From Oscillospiraceae bacterium (GTDB lineage: Bacteria > Bacillota > Clostridia > Oscillospirales > Oscillospiraceae): a stretch of 53,670 nt of DNA. Of this stretch, positions 1 through 8,499 are shown one piece after another. Under the pieces are notes generated by a model. The model was not told where the DNA came from. It searched no databases and was given only the letters and a program-made list of their open reading frames with translations. Every line of letters begins with the position of its first letter. Position 1 is the first letter of the stretch. The position numbers were made by a program, and so were the translations under genes. The DNA lies in assembly GCA_015067945.1 (NCBI GenBank), contig SVLM01000011.1, forward strand, positions 1 to 53,670, in the 5' to 3' direction.

Positions 1-2479
1 CACCGGTCAGCAGGCTCTTGTCAACGGTGAAGTCCAGACGGAGCATAGCTTCCAGAGTAGCCTGGCTGGACTTGATCAGGTCGATCAGAGTATGGCCACA
101 GGCACAAGCATTATTGGTGTAGCTGTGCTCGCTGGTGGTGGCATCGCCACAGCGGTCGCAAGCGTGGGTGTGAGTGCCGTTGCCGTTATTGGTGTAGGCG
201 TAGTTGTGAGCACCGGTAGCATTCACCAAAAAGCTTTCACAACTCAGTTCTTCGGAACATACAGAGCACTTGGTGACCATATCAAAGGTACCAGTCTTGC
301 CGCAAGTGGCAGGAACATAGTTCTCAACAATGGGGTTGTCGGGGGTGTGGGGCAACTTGTCACAGGTGATGATTGTTTCACGGCTAAGTTCCTCGCTACA
401 AACTAAGCAGTAGATCACAATATCATAGGAGCCGACGGTACTGCAGGATGCTTCCACTTCGTTCTCAATGACCGCATCGGCAGCGGTGTGTTCGAGTTTC
501 GTCAGGGTAATGGTTTCGCGACTGATTTCGTGGCTGCAGTTGTTACAGTAGATGACCAAATGGAAGGAACCGGCTTTGTCGCATGTGGCCGAAACATAGT
601 TTTCCACCACTGGATTAGCCGGCATGTGGTCTAAGGCAGCACCCACAGTTGCACCACAAGCGGAGCAGGTCTTAGGTGCAGCACAAGTGGCATCGACCCA
701 GCTATGGGGCAAAACCGCTCCCTCAGTCATACGACAGTACTGACAATGTTTGGCGGCAGTGCAGGTTGCTTCGACCCAACTGTGATACTGGCGGGTTGCA
801 TTGGTTAGATAGGTGTTGCCGCTATCAATTAAAATCGCATTCCACTGCTCTTCTGTGCCGCAGTAAATCACCTCTGTCAGTCTGGTGCAGCAATTGAACG
901 CATAGAAGTCAACGCTGGTGACGCTAAGAGGAATCATAATGCTGGTCAGGCTGGTGCAGTCAGAAAACGCTTGATAGCCAATACTGGTGACGCCATCTGG
1001 AATTACAATAGTAATCAAACTGGTGCAGTCATAGAATGCATGATTGCTAATACTGATAACACTATCAGGAATGTTGATTGTGGTCAAACTACTGCAGTCT
1101 TCGAATGCACGACCGCCAATGGCAGTAACGCCATCCGGGATATTGATGCTGGTCAGGCCGATACAGCCACGGAACGCAGAATAGCCAATACTGGTGACAC
1201 TTTCCGCGAGGGTGATAGCAGTCAGCCCAGTGCAGCCATAGAACGCATAATCCCCAATGCTGGTGACACTGTTGGGGATGGTAATGCTGGTCAGCCCAGT
1301 GCAGCCATAGAACGCATAATCCCCAATGCTGGTGACACTGTTGGGGATGGTAATACTGGTCAGGCCGGTGCAGCCACGGAACGCAGAATAGCTGATGTGT
1401 GTGACGCTGTCCGGAATTATGTAGCTACCGAACAAGCCGTTGCTTACCCAAATCAATTCCGTCTTATTCTTATTATATAAATTGCCATCTTCGCCACAAC
1501 AGAAATAATTATTGTTTTCATCCACATAAATATGAGCCAAATTGCTACAACTCAAAAATGTCCCATTGCCAATGCTGGTGACGCTGTCGGGGATGGTAAT
1601 GCTGGTCAGCCCAGTGCAGCCATAGAACGCATAATCCCCAATGCTGGTGACACTGTTGGGGATGGTAATACTGGTCAGGCCGGTGCAGCGGGAGAACGCT
1701 TCGCTGCCAATGCTGGTGACGCCGTCGGGGATGGTAATGCTGGTCAGCCCAGTGCAGCCATAGAACGCATAATCCCCAATGCTGGTGACGCCGTCGGGGA
1801 TGGTAATGCTGGTCAGCCCAGTGCAGCCGGAGAACGCACTATTACCAATGCTGGTAACACTGTCGGGGATGGTAATGCTGGTCAGCCCAGTGCAGCCATA
1901 GAATGCATGATCGCCAATGCTGGTGACGCTGTCAGGGATGGTAATTCTGGTCAGGCCGGTACAGTCACGGAACGCAAAATCACCAATGCTGGTGACACCG
2001 TCAGGGATGATAATGCTCGTTAATCCACTACATCTACGGAATGCGGCCGGGTCAATCGTAGTGAGACTATTAGGGAGTGTGACTGTGGTCAGGCCGGAGC
2101 AACCTTCGAACGCGTCCCCGCCAATGCTGGTGATGCTGTTGGGGATGGTGATGTTGACAAGGTTGGTGCACCAGTAGAATGCACCCGCACCAATATTGGT
2201 TACGCCATTTTCGATAACAACGTTTTTGATAGAAGTATCAACACGCTGCCAAGGCGTAATATACATATAATCACCGGATTCCCAAGTGTCTAATTCACAA
2301 TCTGCCATCGCACCTGTGCCGGAGATGGTCAGTGTGCCGGTGTCGTCCAGGGTCCATGTCAGGTTGTCGCCGCAGGTGCCGCTGGCGATGGTTGCTGCCT
2401 GGGATTCGGTGGGCAGCAGGGTGACACAGATGATAATCACCAATGCCAGTACAGCCAAAAGTGTCAGGAATTTTTTCAT
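1..2479 (-). CDS. Secreted BspA-type leucine-rich repeat surface protein, C-terminus cut by window edge
   Basis: The reading frame runs from an ATG at 2479 off the left edge, so about 826 codons are visible and the C-terminus is missing. A GGAGG lies a few bases before the start. Residues 1-28 form a signal peptide (MKKFLTLLAVLALVII... ending near SQA). From about residue 80 to 540 there are roughly 18 LRR_5/BspA units of 23 residues (type ITIPDSVTSIGDYAFYGCTGLTS), ten before and eight after a short non-repeat insert. After about residue 540 come repeated Cys/His modules (CxxC pairs around HSWVDATC and CSVCSEELSRE), typical of large extracellular proteins of gut Clostridia. The family is secreted or wall-associated and implicated in adhesion; the ligand cannot be told from sequence. 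Neighbouring 69-bp DNA units are nearly identical. Confidence 0.9.
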   Translation of the reverse strand, partial: MKKFLTLLAVLALVIIICVTLLPTESQAATIASGTCGDNLTWTLDDTGTLTISGTGAMADCELDTWESGDYMYITPWQRVDTSIKNVVIENGVTNIGAGAFYWCTNLVNITIPNSITSIGGDAFEGCSGLTTVTLPNSLTTIDPAAFRRCSGLTSIIIPDGVTSIGDFAFRDCTGLTRITIPDSVTSIGDHAFYGCTGLTSITIPDSVTSIGNSAFSGCTGLTSITIPDGVTSIGDYAFYGCTGLTSITIPDGVTSIGSEAFSRCTGLTSITIPNSVTSIGDYAFYGCTGLTSITIPDSVTSIGNGTFLSCSNLAHIYVDENNNYFCCGEDGNLYNKNKTELIWVSNGLFGSYIIPDSVTHISYSAFRGCTGLTSITIPNSVTSIGDYAFYGCTGLTSITIPNSVTSIGDYAFYGCTGLTAITLAESVTSIGYSAFRGCIGLTSINIPDGVTAIGGRAFEDCSSLTTINIPDSVISISNHAFYDCTSLITIVIPDGVTSIGYQAFSDCTSLTSIMIPLSVTSVDFYAFNCCTRLTEVIYCGTEEQWNAILIDSGNTYLTNATRQYHSWVEATCTAAKHCQYCRMTEGAVLPHSWVDATCAAPKTCSACGATVGAALDHMPANPVVENYVSATCDKAGSFHLVIYCNNCSHEISRETITLTKLEHTAADAVIENEVEASCSTVGSYDIVIYCLVCSEELSRETIITCDKLPHTPDNPIVENYVPATCGKTGTFDMVTKCSVCSEELSCESFLVNATGAHNYAYTNNGNGTHTHACDRCGDATTSEHSYTNNACACGHTLIDLIKSSQATLEAMLRLDFTVDKSLLTG

Positions 2480-2530
2480 GATTTTCCTCCTTGTGCGGGT
2501 AAAAGGAATGTTTAAATTTTCCTATGATAA

Positions 2531-2559
2531 AGAATAGCACATTCCGCCTGTATATGCAA
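2531..2559 (-). promoter_or_regulatory. Sigma-A type promoter of the LRR protein gene
   Basis: On the minus strand TTGCAT (2559-2554) and TATTCT (2536-2531) are separated by 17 bases, about 50 bases upstream of the start codon. This is a consensus match only. Confidence 0.5.
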
Positions 2560-2586
2560 GGAGGATTTTTGGCCGCGAAGGAGAAA

Positions 2587-2666
2587 CGGATCCTTCGACT
2601 ACGCTCGGAATGACATGCCCTCATCCGTCACGGCTATCGCCGTGCCACCTTCCCCAAAGGGGAAGG
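2587..2666. repeat. Two abutting intergenic repeat pieces (families C and A-like)
   Basis: Bases 2587-2614 are half of the TGTCATTCTGAGCG-type element whose full copies lie at 19765 and 34042. Bases 2618-2666, read on the minus strand, are a CCTTCCCC/GGGGAAGG hairpin followed by GGTGGC, a small stem (ACGGC/GCCGT) and GACGGATGAGGG, the same layout as 40197-40245. The rest of the gap to 2757 contains a GGCGGCCATTGGCCGTCC-like palindrome and no gene. Confidence 0.7.
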
Positions 2667-2757
2667 CTTTGCGGACGGCCAATGGCCGCCCCTGCAAGTT
2701 CTATTAGAGTTGCGTGCAGGGGCTTATCATTGCTCGTCCGAAACAACCTCATAGAAT

Positions 2758-2790
2758 AAAAAAGCACCGCTGCCCAATGGACAGCGGTGC
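2758..2790 (-). terminator. Rho-independent terminator of the P-loop protein gene
   Basis: A minus-strand hairpin GCACCGCTGTCC/GGGCAGCGGTGC with a short loop is followed by TTTTTT, starting 15 bases after the stop codon at 2805. Confidence 0.85.
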
Positions 2791-2804
2791 GGTGCAATTT
2801 GGGA

Positions 2805-3212
2805 TTACAGGTACTTCTTAATGTCCTCGGAAGCCAGAGCGGGATCGTCGGAAATGGTGATGGTGATGTTCATGTTGTTGGTGGCAGCGAACTTTGCACA
2901 CCATGCCACGAACTCCTCACCGACAGCACGATCGTTGCCGATGGTCTTGTACAGATTGTCGATGTACACGTTGGTAATATCAAAATTGCCGGCATGCAGG
3001 CCGCTCAGGAAACCCTTGAGCATATCTGCGTTGCTGATAGCGTACTCCTCGGAGTCTACCAGACGGACACGGTAATTGATGTCATAGGTCAGTTTCTTGC
3101 CGTACTCGATGCATACAACATCGCCGCTGGCCTGTGCCACGGTTGCGTTGATGGAATCGATCAGCTTCTTGGTTTTGCCGGAGCCCTTCAGGCCCATAAT
3201 TACTTGAATCAT
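2805..3212 (-). CDS. Small P-loop NTPase (often labelled 'PilT-like'), function unknown
   Basis: A protein of about 135 residues beginning MIQVIMGLKGSGKT, so a Walker A motif (GLKGSGKT) sits at residues 7-14. A Walker B-like stretch VYIDNL follows near residue 81. The start at 3212 is chosen because GGAGG lies 8 bases upstream; an in-frame start 13 codons earlier has no such site. Databases often call this Clostridia family 'twitching motility protein PilT', but it is far shorter than true PilT and lacks its other motifs, so I only call it a P-loop NTPase. It is monocistronic, with its own promoter and terminator. Confidence 0.75.
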   Translation of the reverse strand: MIQVIMGLKGSGKTKKLIDSINATVAQASGDVVCIEYGKKLTYDINYRVRLVDSEEYAISNADMLKGFLSGLHAGNFDITNVYIDNLYKTIGNDRAVGEEFVAWCAKFAATNNMNITITISDDPALASEDIKKYL

Positions 3213-3253
3213 CGGAATTTCCTCCTTTGCAGTTTTGCTTGGGTGATACAATA

Positions 3254-3282
3254 ATTCTAACAGCTATCACAAGAATTTGCAA
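3254..3282 (-). promoter_or_regulatory. Sigma-A type promoter of the P-loop protein gene
   Basis: Minus strand TTGCAA (3282-3277), 17-base spacer, TAGAAT (3259-3254), about 40 bases upstream of the start codon. Confidence 0.7.
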
Positions 3283-3317
3283 TAGCTAATTGTGAATTTT
3301 ATACCAAAATTTTTTAC

Positions 3318-4619
3318 TTAATAGCCGGGCTTGCCGAGCAGCTGGAACATGTTACGCTTGTAGAACTCCACACCGGGCTGGTTGAAGGGGTTAACGTCCA
3401 GAATATAGGCGGAAACGCCACAGCACAGCTCGAAGAAGAAGAACATTTCGCCCAGCTTTTCGTCGTTGAGCTCGCCCATGTCCATGGTGATTACCGGCAC
3501 ACCGCCGTCAACATGGGCAGCCAGAGTGCCAAGGTAGGCCTTCTCGTCCACGAAATCCAGAGTTTTGCCTTCCAGATAGTTCAGGCCGTCCAGGTTCTTT
3601 GCGTCACCCAGGATGGTCATCTTGTTCTCGGGAGCATCGAAACGGATCATGGTCTCGAAGATGTTCCGTTCGCCCTGCTGGATCATCTGACCCAGGGAAT
3701 GCAGGTCGGCGGTGAATTCTGCAGAGACGGGGAAAATGCCCTTGCCGTCCTTGCCCTCGGACTCACCGAAGAGCTGCTGCCACCAGCCGCCCATCATCTT
3801 GAAGCCGGGCTCGAAGGATTCGAACAGCTCAATGGGCTTGCCGTTGCGGTACAGCAGGTTACGGACACCGGCGTACAGCCAAACGGGGTTCTCGAAGGAA
3901 CGCAGGTTGTCGTAGTACTCCCGTGCGTCATATGCACCCTTCATGACCTTGCAGATGTCAATACCGGCCACGGCCATGGGCAGCAGACCTACAGCGGTCA
4001 GCACGCTGTAACGGCCGCCGGCATCCGGGGGGATGACGAAGGTTTCCCAGCCTTCCTCGGTAGCCATCTGACGCAGAGCACCCTTATTGGGGTCGGTAAT
4101 GGCCACGATACGCTTCTTGGCACCGTCGGTGCCGTACTTACGCTCCAGCAGCCACTTCAGGCCCCGGAATGCGATGGCGGGCTCGGTGGTGGTGCCGGAC
4201 TTGGAAATGACGGCCAGGGAGAAGTCCTTGCCCTCCAGCAGACGCATCAGCTCATTCCATGCACGGGTGGACAGACCGTTGCCTGCGAAATAGATCTGGG
4301 GATTACCCTTGCCCTTGCCGATGTTGTGGTTGCAGCCCTGCATCAGCTCAATGGCGGCTCTGGGGCCCAGATAGCTGCCGCCGATGCCGACGACAATGAA
4401 TACATCGGAGTTTTCGCGGATCCAATCAGCTGCAACCTGAATACGCTTCATCTCCTCGGTGGGCTCGTTAACGGGCAGGTTTCTCCAGCCAAGGAAATCG
4501 TTGCCTGCACCGGTGCCCAGTGCCAGTGTGTTGTGGGCAGCGGCTACTTCGTGCTCAATGGCCAGTAGATCCGGCAGAGAGATCTGACCCCATACATTGG
4601 AAATATCAACTTTAATCAT
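3318..4619 (-). CDS. pgi: Glucose-6-phosphate isomerase
   Basis: 433 residues, interconverting glucose-6-phosphate and fructose-6-phosphate in the cytoplasm. Family landmarks in order are VVGIGGSYLGPRAA (about residues 77-90), the phosphate-binding SKSGTTTEPA, PPDAGGRYSVLTAVGLLP, and near the end NPFNQPGVEFYKRNM with the catalytic lysine. The length fits the short bacterial PGI form. The ATG at 4619 has AAAGGA about a dozen bases upstream. It is transcribed away from the ROK glucokinase, so two consecutive steps of glucose entry share one 176-base intergenic region. No clear terminator is visible downstream. Confidence 0.96.
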   Translation of the reverse strand: MIKVDISNVWGQISLPDLLAIEHEVAAAHNTLALGTGAGNDFLGWRNLPVNEPTEEMKRIQVAADWIRENSDVFIVVGIGGSYLGPRAAIELMQGCNHNIGKGKGNPQIYFAGNGLSTRAWNELMRLLEGKDFSLAVISKSGTTTEPAIAFRGLKWLLERKYGTDGAKKRIVAITDPNKGALRQMATEEGWETFVIPPDAGGRYSVLTAVGLLPMAVAGIDICKVMKGAYDAREYYDNLRSFENPVWLYAGVRNLLYRNGKPIELFESFEPGFKMMGGWWQQLFGESEGKDGKGIFPVSAEFTADLHSLGQMIQQGERNIFETMIRFDAPENKMTILGDAKNLDGLNYLEGKTLDFVDEKAYLGTLAAHVDGGVPVITMDMGELNDEKLGEMFFFFELCCGVSAYILDVNPFNQPGVEFYKRNMFQLLGKPGY

Positions 4620-4660
4620 GGTATAGATACCATCCTTTCGTATTTGTGTATTTCTTACAT

Positions 4661-4689
4661 ATGTTACAGCAAAATGGAAAAGAACGCAA
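4661..4689 (-). promoter_or_regulatory. Likely promoter of pgi
   Basis: Minus strand TTGCGT (4689-4684), 17 bases, TAACAT (4666-4661), about 45 bases upstream of the pgi start. A TATAAT on the plus strand at 4763-4768 probably serves the divergent glucokinase, but its -35 is poor. Confidence 0.5.
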
Positions 4690-4795
4690 GAGAAAAGAAA
4701 AAACTTTTGTAAAAAATATATTTTTTCCCCTTGTCCTATGGCTTTTTTTGAACGGTGCGTGTATAATGAAGAAAAAATGCACAGGAGGAATCCCT

Positions 4796-5740
4796 ATGAA
4801 GTATGGGTTTGGCGTGGATTTGGGCGGTACAACGGTGAAGCTGGCCTTCTTTGACCGGGAGGGTACGATGCTGCACAAGTGGGAGATCCCCACAGTGACT
4901 GCCGAGGGTGGCAAGCAGATCCTGCCGGATATTGCCGCTGCCATCATGGGCTTCTTGGCAGAAAAGAGCATTGACAAGAGCGAAATTATCGGCATCGGCA
5001 TTGGTGTGCCGGGTCCGGTGGACGGCAAGGGCGTGGTCAATCGCTGCGTGAATTTAGGCTGGGGTGTGTTCAACATCCATGAGGAGCTGTCCGCATTGAC
5101 CGGCCTGCCGGTTAAGGCCGGAAACGATGCCAATGTGGCGGCTTTGGGCGAGGCCTGGAAGGGCGGCGGTGACGGCTGTGAGAATATGATCATGGCTACT
5201 CTGGGCACAGGTGTCGGCGGCGGTATTATTATCAATGGCAAGCCCGTGGAGGGTGTCCACGGTGCCGGCGGTGAGATCGGCCATTTGGTACTGGAACCCA
5301 AGGAAACGGAGCCCTGCGGCTGCGGCAAGTATGGCTGCGTGGAGCAGTATTGCTCCGCAACCGGTGTTGTCCGGGTGGCAAAGCGGTTTATGGCAGAGCA
5401 GGATACCGAAAGCACTCTCCGGAGCATTGAGAATCTGACCTGCAAGGATGTATTTGATGCAGCCAAGGCAGAGGATGTTTTGGCTTTGGAGATTTTGGAA
5501 AAGGTCTACGACTACATGGGCCAGTTCCTGGCCAATGTCTGCTGCGTGGCAGACCCGGAGGTCGTAGTTTTGGGTGGCGGTGTCAGCAAGGCTGGTCAGC
5601 CTTTACTGGACGGTGCAAAACGTTATTTCGACAAGTACATTTTCCACGCATCCCGTGGCATTCGTTTTGCTCTGGCATCCCTGGGTAACGATGCCGGTGC
5701 CTACGGCGCATTCAAGCTGGTGCTTGATCTGTACGGTTAA
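4796..5740 (+). CDS. ROK-family glucokinase
   Basis: 314 residues, predicted to phosphorylate glucose with ATP. The N-terminus GVDLGGTTVKLAFFDREG is the phosphate-1 motif. GNDANVAALGEAWKGG and GTGVGGGIIINGK are the catalytic and glycine-rich regions. CGCGKYGCVEQYCS is the ROK zinc-binding cysteine cluster after GHLVLEP. A longer in-frame extension starts at 4646, but the ATG at 4796 has AGGAGG 8 bases upstream and begins exactly at the domain, so I use it. It is divergent from pgi. Sugar specificity within ROK kinases is inferred from context. Confidence 0.92.
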   Translation: MKYGFGVDLGGTTVKLAFFDREGTMLHKWEIPTVTAEGGKQILPDIAAAIMGFLAEKSIDKSEIIGIGIGVPGPVDGKGVVNRCVNLGWGVFNIHEELSALTGLPVKAGNDANVAALGEAWKGGGDGCENMIMATLGTGVGGGIIINGKPVEGVHGAGGEIGHLVLEPKETEPCGCGKYGCVEQYCSATGVVRVAKRFMAEQDTESTLRSIENLTCKDVFDAAKAEDVLALEILEKVYDYMGQFLANVCCVADPEVVVLGGGVSKAGQPLLDGAKRYFDKYIFHASRGIRFALASLGNDAGAYGAFKLVLDLYG

Positions 5741-5810
5741 GACGATAACATAAACCCACCGCCTCTGGGGAAAGATCCGCATCCGATAGAGGAAAGCAGG
5801 AGGAATCAAT

Positions 5811-7445
5811 ATGAAAAAGACCGTATTTCGCTGGATCGCTCTGTGCCTGGTGATGCTCTTTATGCTGACCGCCTGCGAGTCGATACTGCCGCAAGTCATA
5901 AATCCTACCATGCAGACAGATCCTTCCGATCCCTTTCGGGATACGGCACTGACTGCTTTTAAGGACATGGAGTACAGTCGTCAGGAGGTGGCTCCCATTG
6001 AGGAGCGTCAGCAAGCGGTGCTGGACAGCATCGATGCGGAAGAGGATGTGCCGACCCTGATGGAAAAGGTGTTCGCCTTTTACGAGCTCTACCATGATTA
6101 TTACACAGGCTATGCTCTGGCAAACATCCACTACAATCTGGATTTGACCGACAGCTATTGGGAAGAGGAATATAACTTCTGGATGGACACCAATTCCGAA
6201 GTGGATTCCTTGCTGGATAATATGCTCTATGCTCTGGCGGAGCACCCCAAGAAGGAAGAGCTGGAGGTGGAAGCGTACTTTGGTGAGGGTTTCTTTGATG
6301 ACTATGAGGGCGAAAGCCTTTGGGATGAGACTTTTACCGCTTTGATGGAAAAGGAAGCCGAGCTGCAGACCCAGTATTATGAAGTCAGTGGTGAGGCAGT
6401 GAATGCTGATCCGTATTCGGATGCATATCACCAGACCTATGGCTCGCAGATGGCGGATATATATGTGGAAATGATAAAGGTGCGACAGGAGATCGCCACC
6501 TACGCCGGCTATGAAGATTACGCCAGCTTTGCTTACGATTTCTATTACAATCGTGACTATACCCCCACCCAGGCAGAAGCACTGATGGGAGATATCCGGA
6601 CACAGCTGGCACCGCTTTATCAGCATATGGATTATTCCGATCTGTATGATTTGTTCAGTATCAAGGTTTCTCAGGATGAGACCTTCCTCTACACAAGAAG
6701 CTGTGCAAACAATATGGGCGGCATTATGTGGGAGGCCTTTGATGCGATGGTGAAAGCCGGCCTGTACGACATCACCTACAGTGCCAAGAAGTACGATGCG
6801 TCCTTTGAAATTTACATCAGCAACTACGATTCGCCCTTCGTGTTTGTGAACCCGGCGAAAAATGTGCAGGATAAGCTGACCTTTACGCACGAGTTTGGCC
6901 ACTTTGCCAATGACTACGCATCCTATGGCACATCTGTGGGTATCGATGTGGCGGAGTTCTTCTCTCAGGGTTTGGAATATTTGAGCATTGACTATGCCAC
7001 CGGCGGTAAGAAGCTGGAACAGCTGATTATGTTCAACAGCGTGAGCTTGTATGTGGAGCAGTCGCTGTATGCCGCCTTTGAGCAGGAGGTCTACAAGCTG
7101 ACCGGAGATCAGCTTACCAAGGAGAATATTTACAAGACCTTTGGAGATGTTGCTGACGACTTTGGCTTTGGCACATCCGTGGACAGCCGGCTCTTTGTGC
7201 TGGTGCCCCATTTCTTCATAAGTCCCATGTACATCATCAGCTATGTGGTCAGCAACGATGCGGCTCTGCAGCTGTATCAGCTGGAACAGACGGAAAAGGG
7301 TGCGGGTGTTGCCAAGTATGTGGATAATCTGGACACCATGGAGTCGAATTTTCTGAGCTTTGTTCAGGCGGCAGGTCTGGAGAGTCCCTTTGCTGAGGGT
7401 CGTGTGGAAAAGGTTGCCGCGACTTTTGAGAAGATTCTGAAATAA
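5811..7445 (+). CDS. M3-family metallopeptidase lipoprotein
   Basis: 544 residues. The N-terminus MKKTVFRWIALCLVMLFMLTAC is a lipoprotein signal with a lipobox cysteine at residue 22, so the protein should be anchored outside the membrane. The zinc site THEFGH starts at residue 359, and a downstream glutamate in FFSQGLEYLS about 25 residues later completes the HExxH...E pattern of M3 (oligoendopeptidase F / thimet-like) gluzincins. AGGAGG precedes the ATG. Most M3 peptidases are cytoplasmic, so a lipid-anchored one suggests peptide trimming at the cell surface. It lies 70 bases after the glucokinase and ends at a strong terminator. Confidence 0.88.
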   Translation: MKKTVFRWIALCLVMLFMLTACESILPQVINPTMQTDPSDPFRDTALTAFKDMEYSRQEVAPIEERQQAVLDSIDAEEDVPTLMEKVFAFYELYHDYYTGYALANIHYNLDLTDSYWEEEYNFWMDTNSEVDSLLDNMLYALAEHPKKEELEVEAYFGEGFFDDYEGESLWDETFTALMEKEAELQTQYYEVSGEAVNADPYSDAYHQTYGSQMADIYVEMIKVRQEIATYAGYEDYASFAYDFYYNRDYTPTQAEALMGDIRTQLAPLYQHMDYSDLYDLFSIKVSQDETFLYTRSCANNMGGIMWEAFDAMVKAGLYDITYSAKKYDASFEIYISNYDSPFVFVNPAKNVQDKLTFTHEFGHFANDYASYGTSVGIDVAEFFSQGLEYLSIDYATGGKKLEQLIMFNSVSLYVEQSLYAAFEQEVYKLTGDQLTKENIYKTFGDVADDFGFGTSVDSRLFVLVPHFFISPMYIISYVVSNDAALQLYQLEQTEKGAGVAKYVDNLDTMESNFLSFVQAAGLESPFAEGRVEKVAATFEKILK

Positions 7446-7452
7446 AGTAAAA

Positions 7453-7485
7453 AATAGCAGGATGCGATGCATCCTGCTATTTCTT
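7453..7485 (+). terminator. Rho-independent terminator after the M3 lipoprotein
   Basis: The hairpin AATAGCAGGATG/CATCCTGCTATT is followed by TCTTT, within 10 bases of the stop codon. Repeat element B begins immediately after it. Confidence 0.85.
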
Positions 7486-7486
7486 T

Positions 7487-7575
7487 GTCATTGCGAGGAG
7501 CGAAGCGACGTGGCAATCTCCTGGATATTTCTCTTAACCGGGGGATTGCCACGGCCTTGCAGGCCTCGCAATGAC
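7487..7575. repeat. Intergenic inverted-repeat element, family B (short form)
   Basis: 89 bp bounded by perfect 12-bp terminal inverted repeats, GTCATTGCGAGG and CCTCGCAATGAC. Inside, GTGGCAATCTCC and GGGGGATTGCCAC form a second nested inverted repeat. Longer relatives are at 42585-42722 and 50633-50782. Confidence 0.85.
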
Positions 7576-7578
7576 AGT

Positions 7579-8082
7579 TTAAAAGAGTTTTTGATCCAAG
7601 TGGCGGGCTTTGATGGCATAGTAAAGAGCCGTGCCCAAGGTCAGCAACACTGCGGCTTCGCCGATGGCCACATACAGTGCGTTCAGCCAAAAACCGCCGC
7701 CGATGTAAACCGACAGCTCCCAGCCCACCAGCACTGCGTTGGTGATCGCCGGCAGCAGCAGACCGAAAAGCGGATATCCCCGGATGGTCCAACGGCGGCT
7801 GAGCCACATTCCAGCGGTGGCCAGGACGGTGGCGGAGGTGCCTACCAGTGTGTCCAGAGGCAAGGCTCCCGAAAAGGAGAGGTTAAAGAGAAGACAGCCA
7901 ATGCTCAAACCGGGAATGGCAGAGGGGGTAAAGAATGCCAGAACGCACAGGGCTTCCGAGGCCCGGAACTGGATGGCCCAGCTGGCAGAGCCGGGGATCA
8001 GAAAATTCTGAAGGTAGGTAAGGGCGGCATAGAGAGCAGCGAGCAATGCTGCGTGGGTCAGGAAATGGGTTTTGCGACGCAT
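7579..8082 (-). CDS. queT: Queuosine-precursor ECF transporter S component (QueT)
   Basis: 167 residues with several hydrophobic segments, matching the QueT family (LTHAALLAALYAALTYL..., QFRASEALCVLAFFTPSAIPGLSIGCLLFN). It is the substrate-binding membrane subunit for preQ1/preQ0 uptake and must pair with the shared ECF energising module, which is not in this window. The start at 8082 has GGAGG 5 bases upstream; an upstream in-frame start at 8139 would place the coding region over a terminator hairpin, so it is rejected. The preQ1-I riboswitch and terminators directly upstream independently support the substrate. Confidence 0.92.
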   Translation of the reverse strand: MRRKTHFLTHAALLAALYAALTYLQNFLIPGSASWAIQFRASEALCVLAFFTPSAIPGLSIGCLLFNLSFSGALPLDTLVGTSATVLATAGMWLSRRWTIRGYPLFGLLLPAITNAVLVGWELSVYIGGGFWLNALYVAIGEAAVLLTLGTALYYAIKARHLDQKLF

Positions 8083-8097
8083 GAGTTCCTCCGAACA

Positions 8098-8153
8098 AGA
8101 AAAATGGGTGCAGAACGCACCCAAAAATGAAAAGGGCACAATGTGCCCCTTTG
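8098..8153 (-). terminator. Two tandem hairpins forming the preQ1 riboswitch expression platform
   Basis: Minus strand: the first hairpin is AAGGGGCACA/TGTGCCCTTTT (8153-8130). The second is GGGTGC-GTTCT-GCACCC followed by ATTTTTC (8122-8098). Both look like intrinsic terminators and both lie between the aptamer and the queT ribosome binding site. Confidence 0.75.
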
Positions 8154-8157
8154 AAGA

Positions 8158-8195
8158 CCTAGTTTTGTTTACCGACAGGAGGGTTGCGAACTGTC
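8158..8195 (-). promoter_or_regulatory. preQ1-I riboswitch aptamer
   Basis: Minus strand: a short stem (ACAG/CTGT) encloses TTCGCAACCCTC and is followed by the A-rich tail TAAACAAAACTAGG. This matches the compact preQ1 class I aptamer, with its H-type pseudoknot between the CCC of the loop and the GG of the tail. It begins within about 15 bases of the predicted transcription start. Binding of preQ1 would be expected to favour termination and lower QueT production. Confidence 0.85.
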
Positions 8196-8211
8196 CTATA
8201 AAATTGGGACT

Positions 8212-8240
8212 ATTCTAGCACCGGGACAGAAGGCTGTCAA
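8212..8240 (-). promoter_or_regulatory. Promoter of queT, overlapping the stop codon of the upstream HTH gene
   Basis: Minus strand TTGACA (8240-8235), 17 bases, TAGAAT (8217-8212). The TGA stop of the HTH gene (8239-8237) lies inside the -35 hexamer, so this is an economical gene boundary. Confidence 0.85.
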
Positions 8241-8446
8241 GCCTGATCTTCATTCACAAACTCGATAATATCATTTGGGGTGCAGTCCAATACAGTGCAA
8301 AGTTTTTCCAGCGTGTTCATAGTAATGGATTTATTCCGCCGCAAGCTGGTGATGGTATATGCACTAAAGCCATTCTTATATATCAGTGTATAGGTTGTAA
8401 CGCCCCGCTCTTTCATGGTTCGCCACAAAGGTTTATAGCTGATCAT
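8237..8446 (-). CDS. Small XRE/Cro-type helix-turn-helix regulator
   Basis: 69 residues, essentially only an HTH_3/HTH_26 domain: TTYTLIYKNGFSAYTITSLRRNKSITMNTLEKLCTVL carries the helix-turn-helix, and CTPNDIIEF is the typical end of this YozG-like family. The start is the ATG at 8446, with GAGGTGG upstream. It is divergently transcribed from a small Cys-rich gene, with 111 bases between them. A perfect 12-bp palindrome in that gap could be its operator (inference). The ligand is unknown. Confidence 0.85.
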   Translation of the reverse strand: MISYKPLWRTMKERGVTTYTLIYKNGFSAYTITSLRRNKSITMNTLEKLCTVLDCTPNDIIEFVNEDQA

Positions 8447-8499
8447 ACATGCACCACCTCGTCCAATAGATGCATATATTATCTACTCAAAATTGTATC

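Noticed and set aside
971..2023. Plus-strand open frames encoding NAGDTVGDGNAGQPSA-type repeats
   Set aside because: They are the antisense of the leucine-rich-repeat gene; the periodicity comes from the 69-bp LRR units, and no ribosome binding site precedes them.
700..2240. CRISPR-like periodic DNA
   Set aside because: The 69-bp period is one LRR coding unit, without spacers or a leader, and the minus-strand frame is open throughout.
2805..3212. Type IV pilus retraction ATPase PilT
   Set aside because: Only a Walker A motif is shared; at about 135 residues it is far too short, and no pilus genes are nearby.
5712..7472. 586-codon minus-strand open frame
   Set aside because: Antisense to the M3 peptidase gene with its HEFGH site and signal peptide; no plausible start context.
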